Shown piece after piece: positions 38,075 through 46,100 of a DNA stretch of 64,000 bases (the first letter of the stretch is position 1; each line of letters starts with the position of its first letter). Below the pieces are notes generated by a model. The model saw only the letters and a program-made list of their open reading frames with translations, had not been told where the DNA came from and searched no databases. The stretch covers positions 1 to 64,000 of the forward strand of contig CAZOPW010000002.1 of assembly GCA_964581795.1 (NCBI GenBank), read 5' to 3'. The translations under genes were made by a program, and so were the position numbers. The DNA is from EX4572-165 sp964581795 (lineage in GTDB: Archaea > Thermoplasmatota > E2 > DHVEG-1).

Positions 38075-38089
38075 ATTTGGAGAAGACTC
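38066..38089 (-). repeat. Right terminal inverted repeat of the IS
   Basis: Reading inward it begins GAGTCTTCTCC; it overlaps the last codons of the transposase gene. The outer GAG differs from the left end's GGC, an asymmetry also kept in the MITE. Confidence 0.92.
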
Positions 38090-38097
38090 AATAATAT
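38090..38097. repeat. Target site duplication, right copy
   Basis: AATAATAT directly after the right end of the insertion sequence; identical to 36779-36786. Confidence 0.9.
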
Positions 38098-38225
38098 TAA
38101 CAATAACATCATTTTTTTAAAATTTAACAATTGCTAATTAATTTCAATGAACTTTTCAGAATGAAAAAGATATGTAATGGCGCAACATTTTTAGGATACA
38201 ATTAATATCTCTTCAATGAATCTAA

Positions 38226-38879
38226 ATGAATCGATTACCACTACAATGCAAACCTCTTGATACTTTGTTAGGTGGAGGATTGGAACAAAAAATAATTACT
38301 GAACTCTTTGGCGAAGCGGGAACAGGTAAAACAAACATATGTTTACAAGCAGCAAGAGAATGTGTTCTCAAAAACAAAAAGGTAGCTTATATCGATAGCG
38401 AAGGAATTTCCATAGAACGATTGAAGCAAATAATTCCAAAGACAAAACAAGAAAAATCCTTAAAAAATATTCTTATTTTTTCACCAACTACTCAATCAGA
38501 TCAAGAAAAAATGATCCAGAACGCAGTAAAAATACAAGACCTCCAACTTATCATTGTTGATACACTCAATGTATTTTATCGATTGCATTTAGAAGAAAAC
38601 AAAGAAGAATGCATGCGTTCATTCACTCGACAAGTAGCAACTCTGCAAAAAGCTGCTAGAGACCTTGATTTATATGTTCTTGTCGCTGAACAAGTATATA
38701 CAGATAAAAATGGTGAGGTAAAACCATTTACTAATAGAGATGTAGAACATCTTGTTAAAACCGTTATTAAATTAGAAAAAAATGAATTAGGAACACGTCA
38801 AGCAACCATTATGAAACATCGTTCAGAACCGGAAGGAAAAACAGTTTCGTTTCGCATTGAACAAGAAGGATTGAAGTAA
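38226..38879 (+). CDS. radB: RadB, RadA/RecA paralogue
   Basis: Euryarchaeal recombinase paralogue thought to help RadA in recombination and repair. The 217 residues consist of the RecA core only, without the N-terminal helix-hairpin-helix domain of RadA. Walker A GEAGTGKTN is at 29-37 and Walker B LIIVDTLNV near 107-115, then LYVLVAEQVYTD. Presence of RadB supports a euryarchaeal host. It is followed after 4 bases by a radical SAM gene, so the two are co-transcribed. The IS element inserted 137 bases upstream of the start. Confidence 0.93.
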   Translation: MNRLPLQCKPLDTLLGGGLEQKIITELFGEAGTGKTNICLQAARECVLKNKKVAYIDSEGISIERLKQIIPKTKQEKSLKNILIFSPTTQSDQEKMIQNAVKIQDLQLIIVDTLNVFYRLHLEENKEECMRSFTRQVATLQKAARDLDLYVLVAEQVYTDKNGEVKPFTNRDVEHLVKTVIKLEKNELGTRQATIMKHRSEPEGKTVSFRIEQEGLK

Positions 38880-38883
38880 AAAT

Positions 38884-39996
38884 ATGAAACGATATCATTG
38901 GCTCCGTCAAAGTCAATATTTACCACCTCTTTCTAAGGCATGTGAAATGTGTGCAAAAGGTTCGAAAATGGTGGTATTGGTAACAGGATTATGTCCAGCT
39001 CATTGTTTTTACTGTCCATTAAGTAAGAAAAAACAACATAAGGATGTGATTTTTGCAGATGAATGGCAACTGAAAAATGAAGATGATGTACAAATATTGA
39101 TTGATGAAGCTTATGCAATTAATGCGACAGGAGCAGGAATAACTGGTGGAGACCCATTATTAGTTCCTCAACGTACTATTAAATTTATAAAAATTTTAAA
39201 ACAAACTTTTGGTAAAAAATTTCATATTCATCTTTATACATCAGGACTAAAAAATACTGATTTTATCCCAGACATGGTTGATGCAGGTTTAGATGAAATA
39301 AGATTTCATCCAGAACCAAAATATTGGAGACAAATGCAAAAAAGCCCATTTCAAAAAAGTATTTCCACTATACAGCAGCTTCCAGTTAAAACAGCTATTG
39401 AAATTCCAGTTATCCCTGGAAAATCAAAAGAAATCATTGATCTTATTGACTGGGCAAATGATCAAAACATTGATTATATCAACCTAAATGAACTTGAGTT
39501 TTCCGAACAAAATGAAAATGAATTATATGAAAAAGACTTCACTATGAAAAATGAAGTATCCGCTGCGGCGATGGGAAGCCAAGATACCGCTTTCAAAGTT
39601 ATCCATTATTTCGAATTACATCCTGTTCGCATCGGGATACATTATTGTTCCTCAGCTTTTAAAGATGCTGTTCAATTAAAAAACAGATTGAAAAGAAGAG
39701 CAAATAATATTGCAACACGCTTTGATATAATTACAGAAGAAGGAACTTTACTCAAAGGAATTATCGAACCTACCTCTAAAAAAAGTATTTCAGCTTTAAA
39801 GTCAATTCTAGAAAAAAAATTGAATTTACACAAAAATGAATATTTGATTAATCAGAAAAAACAGCGAATAGAACTTCATCCTCATCTTTTAGATCAGCAT
39901 ACATCAACTTTGAATTCGTTACAAATAAAATGTTTTATTATTGAGGTATATCCAACTGCTGATCATCTAGAAGTGGAACGAATGCCTTTGAACTAA
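38884..39996 (+). CDS. Radical SAM protein, COG2108 type
   Basis: Uncharacterised archaeal radical SAM protein of 370 residues. The cluster-binding motif is CPAHCFYCP with Cys37, Cys41 and Cys44 (CxxxCxxC). Two further Cys just upstream (CEMC, Cys20 and Cys23) are characteristic of this subgroup. GITGGDPLLVP is the GGEP-like SAM site, and the barrel continues with EIRFHPEP and EIPVIPG. The C-terminal part (about 270-370) has a small extra domain. The reaction is unknown. Immediate linkage to radB (4 bases) may be operon convenience or may hint at a nucleic-acid substrate. Confidence 0.85.
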   Translation: MKRYHWLRQSQYLPPLSKACEMCAKGSKMVVLVTGLCPAHCFYCPLSKKKQHKDVIFADEWQLKNEDDVQILIDEAYAINATGAGITGGDPLLVPQRTIKFIKILKQTFGKKFHIHLYTSGLKNTDFIPDMVDAGLDEIRFHPEPKYWRQMQKSPFQKSISTIQQLPVKTAIEIPVIPGKSKEIIDLIDWANDQNIDYINLNELEFSEQNENELYEKDFTMKNEVSAAAMGSQDTAFKVIHYFELHPVRIGIHYCSSAFKDAVQLKNRLKRRANNIATRFDIITEEGTLLKGIIEPTSKKSISALKSILEKKLNLHKNEYLINQKKQRIELHPHLLDQHTSTLNSLQIKCFIIEVYPTADHLEVERMPLN

Positions 39997-40037
39997 TTAG
40001 TATTTGCTTTTTCACCTTCTGATTTTGCTAAAAAAGT

Positions 40038-40133
40038 TTTTATATAGGTCCTCCATTGCAGAGTAACTGCGTTTCCAGTTTTATGGAAATGTTATCGATG
40101 AAAGCTTCAATGAAATAGGAGGCTAAAAAGACT
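40038..40133 (+). promoter_or_regulatory. Promoter and structured leader of the L7Ae-S28e-L24e operon
   Basis: TATA box TTTATATA (40038-40045). The leader from about 40068 holds hairpin 1 (TTTCCA/TGGAAA) and hairpin 2 (TGAA/TTCA), which is flanked on both sides by GA dinucleotides (CGATGA before, AATGAA after). A clear GGAGG Shine-Dalgarno follows (40118-40122). Archaeal L7Ae is known to bind a kink-turn in its own leader and repress translation; hairpin 2 has kink-turn-like GA elements but is not a canonical match. Confidence 0.45.
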
Positions 40134-40508
40134 ATGGCAATGTTCGTAAAATTTCAGACACCTAAAGAGGTACAAGACTTAGCCTATGACCTTGTTGAAA
40201 AAGCTAGAGATATTGGTAAAATCAGCAAGGGTGCTAACGAAGTTACCAAACAAGTAGAACGAGGACAGGCAAAAATGGTAGTGATGGCTGAAGACGTTAG
40301 TCCCGAAGAGATTCTTGCTCACATGCCTATTCTCTGTGAAGAAAAAAATATACCATACGCGTATGTTCCAAGCAAAGATGAACTTGGAAGCTCAGCGGGT
40401 TTGCACGTCCCAACTACTGCAATTGCAGTTCTTGACGCTGGAAAGGACAAATCAACACTTGAAACATTAAGCAAAAAAGTAGCTGAGTTACAAAAACAAG
40501 AATCATAA
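40134..40508 (+). CDS. rpl7ae: Ribosomal protein L7Ae
   Basis: Kink-turn RNA-binding protein of the 50S subunit, also a core subunit of box C/D and H/ACA RNPs and of RNase P in archaea. The 124 residues include the RNA-binding KGANEVTKQVERG at about 32-44 and the loop-9 region with LGSSAGLHVPTTAIAV. First gene of a three-gene ribosomal operon (L7Ae, S28e, L24e), the standard archaeal order. It has a good GGAGG Shine-Dalgarno and a long structured leader, unlike many genes here, consistent with translational autoregulation. Confidence 0.98.
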   Translation: MAMFVKFQTPKEVQDLAYDLVEKARDIGKISKGANEVTKQVERGQAKMVVMAEDVSPEEILAHMPILCEEKNIPYAYVPSKDELGSSAGLHVPTTAIAVLDAGKDKSTLETLSKKVAELQKQES

Positions 40509-40534
40509 AAATTTATTGTGTTTAGTGATCTATC

Positions 40535-40744
40535 ATGGTTGAAGGAACACCGTGCGAAATCGTGGAAATAATTCATCGAACTGGAATGGCCGGAGAAGCA
40601 CAACAAGTCAAACTTCGAGTGCTTGATGGACAAGATAAAGGAAAGATCATCACACGAAATGTGATGGGTCCAGTTCAACTTGGTGATACATTAATGCTAA
40701 GTGAAACACAACGTGAGGCAAAAAGTCTAGGTGGTCCACGTTAA
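40535..40744 (+). CDS. rps28e: Ribosomal protein S28e
   Basis: Small-subunit ribosomal protein specific to archaea and eukaryotes, 69 residues, single OB-like fold. The conserved IIHRTGMAGEAQQVKLRVLDG and the C-terminal LSETQREAKSLGGPR are diagnostic. GTGATC lies 5 bases before the ATG and is a strong Shine-Dalgarno for an internal operon gene. It starts 26 bases after L7Ae and precedes L24e in the conserved archaeal cluster. Confidence 0.97.
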   Translation: MVEGTPCEIVEIIHRTGMAGEAQQVKLRVLDGQDKGKIITRNVMGPVQLGDTLMLSETQREAKSLGGPR

Positions 40745-40777
40745 TAAATTAATTTAATTATTAATGGTGATTTATAT

Positions 40778-40960
40778 ATGGTTGAACGAAGACGTTGTTC
40801 ATTTTGTGGAAATGAAATCGAACCTGGAACAGGAAAGATTTATGTAAAAAAAGATGGAACTGTCCTTCATTTCTGCAAAAATAAATGTCAAAAGAACATG
40901 GTTAAACTCGGTCGAGTCCCACGAAGAGTTCGATGGAGTAAAGATTACGCCAAACAATAA
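40778..40960 (+). CDS. rpl24e: Ribosomal protein L24e
   Basis: Large-subunit zinc ribbon protein of 60 residues. The zinc ligands are CSFCG near the start (Cys7, Cys10) and CKNKC (about Cys33 and Cys37). The tail RRVRWSKDY is typical. GGTGAT precedes the ATG by 6 bases. Last gene of the L7Ae-S28e-L24e set; in many archaea nucleoside diphosphate kinase and IF2 follow, but here an unrelated LarA homologue comes next. Confidence 0.97.
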   Translation: MVERRRCSFCGNEIEPGTGKIYVKKDGTVLHFCKNKCQKNMVKLGRVPRRVRWSKDYAKQ

Positions 40961-40987
40961 AATACCCCTATTTTTTTCTTCTTTTCT

Positions 40988-42241
40988 ATGCAGTACACTC
41001 TTCCTTATGGAAAGGCCAGTCAAACAATAAACATTCCTGAAGAATATTCTGTTGAATATGTTTCAGGGAAAAGAGAGGATAAGTCTCCTTCTTTTGAAAA
41101 ACTAGTTAGACAAGCTTTTGATCATCCATTAGACGTTCCAATGCTATCAGATATTGTTCGATCTGGCGATTCAGTAATTATTGTTGTTGATGATCACACT
41201 CGTCCTTGTCCAAGCAAACAACTGATTCCAATTGTGCTAGGTGAAATAAAAAAAGGTGGGGTTGTTAATAGTGATATCACTATTCTTGTTGGAACAGGAA
41301 CCCACGGGTCTCCAACTCAAACTCAACTTGTTCAATTACTTGGTAAATCAATTGTTCAGAAGTTTACTGTTATTTTAAATGATAACCAGAATAGTCCGTA
41401 TGTAACAGTTGGTTCTTCTTCATTAGGTCATGATATAAAGATTCATAAAACCTATATTGATGCAGATGTTAAAATCGTGATTAGTGATATTGAATATCAT
41501 TATTTTGCTGGGTATGGTGGCACACGGAAAAGTATCCTGCCAGGAATTGCATCAAAAGATACCATTCAACAGAATCATGCGATGATGTTTGAAAAACATG
41601 CAACAACCGGTTGTCGGGAAAAAAATCCAATTTCCGTTGAAATGGATGAGGCATTAGCGTTTGCTGGTTGTGATTTCATGATTGGAGCAGTTCTTAATCA
41701 AACGCATGATATTGTTGGCCTTTGGACAGGTGAAGCTAAAAAAGTCATGGATCAAGGAGTTGAACTTGTTGATAGGTTATTTACTAAAAAAATTAGGGAA
41801 AAACCTGATGTGATTATTACTGCAGCTGATGGAAGTCCACATGATATCAATTTGTATCAATCCTTAAAAGCAGTGCATGCCGCTTCAAAAGTAATCAACA
41901 AGGGAGGAATCATCATGCTTGCTGCTGAATGTGCTGAAGGAATGGGAAATAATGTTTATCAAGAATGGTTAAGTAAATATAAAAACAGTGAAGACATTAA
42001 AAAAGCATTACAAAAACAGTTTATCATTGGTGCACACAAAGCATATTATCATCGTGAAATTATTGAAAAAAATTTGGTTTATCTCTCATCGAAATTTAAT
42101 AAAAATTATGTTAAAGAAAAGCTTGGATTTAAACCAATTCAATCAATCCAAGATGGAATAAATAGTCTAATTCATGCAAAAAATGAAATCGAACAAATCC
42201 TTATTGTTCCTCGAGGTTCAACGACTCGAATTGTGTTGTAA
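40988..42241 (+). CDS. LarA-like nickel-pincer racemase/epimerase homologue
   Basis: Member of the lactate racemase (LarA) superfamily, which uses a covalently bound nickel-pincer nucleotide for hydride transfer at alpha-hydroxy acids. Length 417. Key residues fit LarA spacing: DDHTRPCP with Arg72, GTGTH with His106, HYFAGYGGTRKSILPG with His171 and the cofactor-anchoring Lys181 (ten residues apart as in LarA), and NHAMM with His197. Substrate is not predictable; the superfamily includes racemases and epimerases of several hydroxy acids. No cofactor synthesis genes (larB, larC, larE) are in the window. No Shine-Dalgarno is obvious. Confidence 0.88.
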   Translation: MQYTLPYGKASQTINIPEEYSVEYVSGKREDKSPSFEKLVRQAFDHPLDVPMLSDIVRSGDSVIIVVDDHTRPCPSKQLIPIVLGEIKKGGVVNSDITILVGTGTHGSPTQTQLVQLLGKSIVQKFTVILNDNQNSPYVTVGSSSLGHDIKIHKTYIDADVKIVISDIEYHYFAGYGGTRKSILPGIASKDTIQQNHAMMFEKHATTGCREKNPISVEMDEALAFAGCDFMIGAVLNQTHDIVGLWTGEAKKVMDQGVELVDRLFTKKIREKPDVIITAADGSPHDINLYQSLKAVHAASKVINKGGIIMLAAECAEGMGNNVYQEWLSKYKNSEDIKKALQKQFIIGAHKAYYHREIIEKNLVYLSSKFNKNYVKEKLGFKPIQSIQDGINSLIHAKNEIEQILIVPRGSTTRIVL

Positions 42242-42250
42242 GTTTTTTTT

Positions 42251-42258
42251 AAAATTAA
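42251..42258. repeat. Target site duplication of the MITE, left copy
   Basis: AAAATTAA directly before the left end; identical to 42490-42497. Confidence 0.85.
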
Positions 42259-42489
42259 GAGTCTTCTCCATTTTTAGGTTCATGTAATTCCTTTGAGAAA
42301 TTGTTGTTTGTTTATCGGATCAACTAATGATTTGATTCTTATCAGATTATGATTTAGACATCCATCTTGATCTGAATGAAATCAACTTCAATAATCTAAT
42401 TTTTGAGGACACAATTAAACCAATTATCCATATTTCATTCTATCTGGAGGAAATCAACAGATTTCCCAACCTAAAAATGGAGAAGAGCC
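42259..42489. mobile_element. 231-bp MITE related to the ISL3 element
   Basis: Non-coding element with 22-bp terminal inverted repeats; 19 inner positions are identical in a row and only two outer ones differ. It is flanked by perfect 8-bp direct repeats AAAATTAA. The repeat core TCTTCTCC-x-x-TTTTAGGT is that of the insertion sequence at 36787. One end starts GAG and the other GGC, exactly as in that element but in the opposite orientation. The interior shows no similarity to the IS interior, so it is not a simple deletion derivative. Confidence 0.9.
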
Positions 42490-42497
42490 AAAATTAA
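42490..42497. repeat. Target site duplication of the MITE, right copy
   Basis: AAAATTAA directly after the right end; identical to 42251-42258. Confidence 0.85.
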
Positions 42498-42510
42498 GAA
42501 CTTTACTGAT

Positions 42511-42886
42511 AGGGAAAGTGGTAATATTACCTTGAAATGAAGAGGATGTTGACGATAAGGATATTGATAGGTTAATAGTGATCTTTAAGTTTGCTCAGGA
42601 TTTTTTTGAAACACATAAAATTGATAAAAACAAGGTTATGTTACTTTGTTATCATAATAACGAATGGTAGCGGTTATCTACTAACATGACAAGTGAAAAT
42701 AATTCCTTTGTGTACTTTTCAGCAATAACTACTGGTCTTTCTATCTTACTAATTAATGGTTAACAGATGGCCGATGAGCTTTCTGAGACTATTTTTGGAG
42801 TTCCCTGATTGTTCATTATTTTTGGTATTACTGCTGCAATCATTGTTGCTGTTTTTGTGTTAGTAAAAATGGAATATATACTTTGA
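42511..42886 (+). pseudogene. Decayed C-terminal fragment of a PGF-pre-PGF surface protein
   Basis: In one frame this region encodes about 125 codons that align end to end with the C-terminus of the intact protein encoded at 43192-50028. Examples are FKFAQDFFETHKIDKNKV against FKLTQDWFDDNNINKDKV, and NMTSENNSFVYFSAITTG against TMTSEDDSFAYFEATTNG, followed by a membrane helix IIFGITAAIIVAVFVLVK and a stop. Four in-frame stop codons interrupt it (TGA, TAG, TAA, TGA). The N-terminal remainder is missing; the MITE ends 13 bases upstream. It is a relic of a tandem paralogue. Confidence 0.88.
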
Positions 42887-43191
42887 TAGAAAGGAATAAA
42901 TTCAATTTCTTCAACTCTCTTTCTTTTCTAAAACATTAATATGAGATTAATATTATAATATTTATTAATTTATTTAAAAAAAATACATATAATACGTAGT
43001 TATTGGAATTTATATAAATATTTCGTTCTTTTTTTCATAAACTTTATAGCAATTTAGTTTATTGGTGATTACAATATTGATGAGGATTATGAAAATAAAA
43101 TATTTGAGTGGAGTAATTGCTCTGTTGAGTTCTATTTAGAGGGAGTCCACTTGTATAAGGATATTTCAAAAATCTGTATGGTGAAATTATA
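42887..43191 (+). promoter_or_regulatory. Upstream region of the giant beta-helix gene
   Basis: 305 AT-rich bases. A TATA-like TTTATATAAATA (43009-43020) could start transcription near 43045, leaving a leader of about 150 bases. Within the leader is a 16-codon frame (43089-43139) resembling a truncated signal peptide. GGTGA precedes the ATG at 43192 by 8 bases. Confidence 0.4.
43089..43139 (+). other. Signal-peptide-like micro-ORF
   Basis: Reads MKIKYLSGVIALLSSI then stop. A GAGG lies just upstream. It could be a leader peptide, or a relic of another secreted protein's start. Too short to judge by eye. Confidence 0.2.
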
Positions 43192-46100
43192 ATGTTTGGA
43201 AAAAAATTTTTAGGAATAAATAAAGCGAGAAAAACAGTAATATTGATGGGAATGCTTTTTTTAGGATTACTCATTTTTTTTATGTCGCAAGGAGTGATAG
43301 CAGCGGATTTAACTGTTCACCCAACTGCAACAAGTGCAGATCACACAACAATTCAGGATGCGATAAATGCATCATCTAATGGAGATACAATCCGTGTCTG
43401 GAATGGTACTTATGCCGAAAATATCACTGTAAACAAAAGTATAAGTTTAGATGCTAATTCCTCTGTATTTTTAGATTTGAATGGTATAAGTGGTTATGGC
43501 GTAAATATAACTGCTAATAATACTGTTGTTCAAAATATTACTGTATCAAACTGTAGTAATGTCGGTATTTGGGTGTATAACTCTTCTTCTCAACTTGAAA
43601 ATGTTACGTTGGAAAATGTGACTGTCCATAATGGTGGAGGTGCAGGTATTGCTGTTGATAATGCCAGTTTTTGTAACATCACCGGTTGTAATGTTGATAA
43701 TGTAAGTGTAGGAGTATTTCTTGGTTATGGTAACGTGTTGGGCTTGCCTACACATTGTAATGATTGTAATGTATCAGATACTATGGTTAGTAACATTGCC
43801 AGTATGCCTGGTGGTATTTGTCTTTATAATTCTAGTGATAATACGATTTATAATAATACTGTTTACAATGTTTCATATATGGGTCAACAGGCTGTTGCAA
43901 TGGGTATTGCTCTCAACGGAGAGAGCACTAGAAACAATATTACGTTGAATGAGATCTATATCTCTTCAGTTGGTATAGGCTTGGCTAGTTCAAATAATAC
44001 CAATGTTTCCTTGAACAACATTCATAATAATTTCTATGGCATTTATTCCTCTAGTTCTACGGGCCATAATATATCAGATAATTCATTTTATGATGATGGC
44101 ATTTATTTAACTGGTTCTGAGTTGTCTCATTATATTCACACCATAAATGCGGGTAATACTGTTGGTGGATATCCAATAAGGTATTACAAAAATAACACAG
44201 GAAGTATTGTTTTAGATGAGAATAATGATGCTGGTCAAGTTATTTTAGTTAATTGCAGTAATTTTGAAATCAGAAACATGACATTTAATAAATCAGTTTT
44301 TACAACCGTGCATCTAGTAAATTCTGACAATGTTAATATTTCCAACTGTACTCTGACTAATTTTAGCAATTTTGGTGTTGGTATTACTGTAGTTAATTCA
44401 AACTACTGTAATATTACAAATTGTAGTGATATAAATGGACAATCAAGTGTTGATACAACTGGAATAAGTTTTACAAATTCCTCGAATTGTACAATCAGAG
44501 ATAACATCATTACAAATATGACTTATGATGGTGCTGGACCTGAGGCTTATGGAGTTAGTCTTCAGACTACTTCAAACGATAATAGTATTATTAACAATAC
44601 TGTCTCTTTTTGTGGTTCAGGTGGAATTGCTATTGTAACCAATTCATCTAATAATACAATCCTTTCAAATACTATATTTAACAGCACAGAAGCAGGTAAA
44701 GGTATATTTTTAGTATCTGGCGCCTGCAATAACTCAATTCTTGAAAACACGATTTATAATACAAATTACAGTATCCATGTCCAAAAAGATAGAGGGGGCT
44801 GGGCAGGTCTCCCTTCTATTAAATCAAATAATAATACAATTGACAATAACACTATTTACCATAATATCGATCACGGACTGATATTAGAGTACTCTGATAA
44901 TAATACAATTTCAAATAATATAATAAATAACACAACAAATGGGTACGGAGTTTATCTATACTATTCAAATTACACTAATTTCACTGATAACAGCGTATAC
45001 AATAATTCAGATGCGGGAATTGATTTAGATGGTTCTTGTAATAATATTCTAAGTTCAAATTTTGTTTACAATAATGAAAATGATGGAATTCGTTTAAGCA
45101 GCTCTTCGAATAACAGTTTATTTGAGAATTATGTTTATGACAACTTGGATAACGGCGTTCAATTAAATTCAGCAGAAAACAACACTATCTATCATAACAA
45201 TATTTATGGCAATAATAATCAAAATGGTTTCGATGACTCGCAAGGAAATAATACTTGGTATAATGATACATATAGTGAGGGAAATTACTGGGGAGACTAT
45301 CCCGGGACGGATTCTAGTAATGATGGAATTGGCGACACGGAATATACAGTTACTACCATGGGGGGAACAGATAATAATGATTCTTATCCGTTGATAAACA
45401 AATATGGATCAATAAAGAATCTTAATACTAATGAAGTGTTTTTAACAATACAGAATGCAATAGATGATACCGACACAGTAGCAAGCCATACAATATCAAT
45501 TGATACTGGAACGTATCGTGAAAATATTATTTTGGATAAGGAGTTAACCTTGACTAATGCATTAGGTGCCACTCCTGTTATTGATGGGATGGAAGGTTAT
45601 GGAATAAATATTACTACAAATAATACTTTAGTTCAAAATATTTCTGTTACAAACTGTAGCTCGGGCTTAGGAATTTATGTATTTAATTCCACTCATCCAC
45701 TTGAGGATATTACATTAGAAAATATAACAATTGATGATGCCAACTTGGGTGTTGGCGTTGATAATACTACGTATTTTAATATAACGGATAGCACCATATT
45801 TAATTGTCCGATGGGTGGTATTCTTCTTGGTTTTAGAGAACAAGTCTTAGGCCTTTCAGGTTATTGTACAAATTGTAATCTCTCAGATAATACAGTTAGA
45901 GATGTTAATTCAGGAATTTTTATTAGAAATTCAAGTGATAATGAAATCTATGATAACACGATTTATGATGCAGGAATTGGTATAGCTGTCTATTACTCAA
46001 ATAATAGTAACAATGTATCCTCAAATCAAGTCTATAATAACTCTGATAAAGGAATCTGGTTTTATAACTCAGATCATAACAATATATCTTCAAATAATGT

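Larger units (their letters stand above)
36787..38089 (+). mobile_element. ISL3-family insertion sequence, complete
   Basis: 1,303-bp element bounded by 24-bp imperfect inverted repeats (36787-36810 and 38066-38089, 20 of 24 matching, both beginning G-x-x-TCTTCTCC and ending TTTAGGTAGT). Perfect 8-bp direct repeats AATAATAT flank it, the duplication length expected of ISL3 elements. It carries one intact transposase gene filling almost the whole element. Intact ends, duplications and frame imply recent insertion between the Lrp-like regulator and radB. Confidence 0.95.

Noticed and set aside
42259..42489. MITE considered as a CRISPR-like or phage attachment repeat
   Set aside because: Only one unit, with inverted terminal repeats and 8-bp duplications, which is transposon structure.
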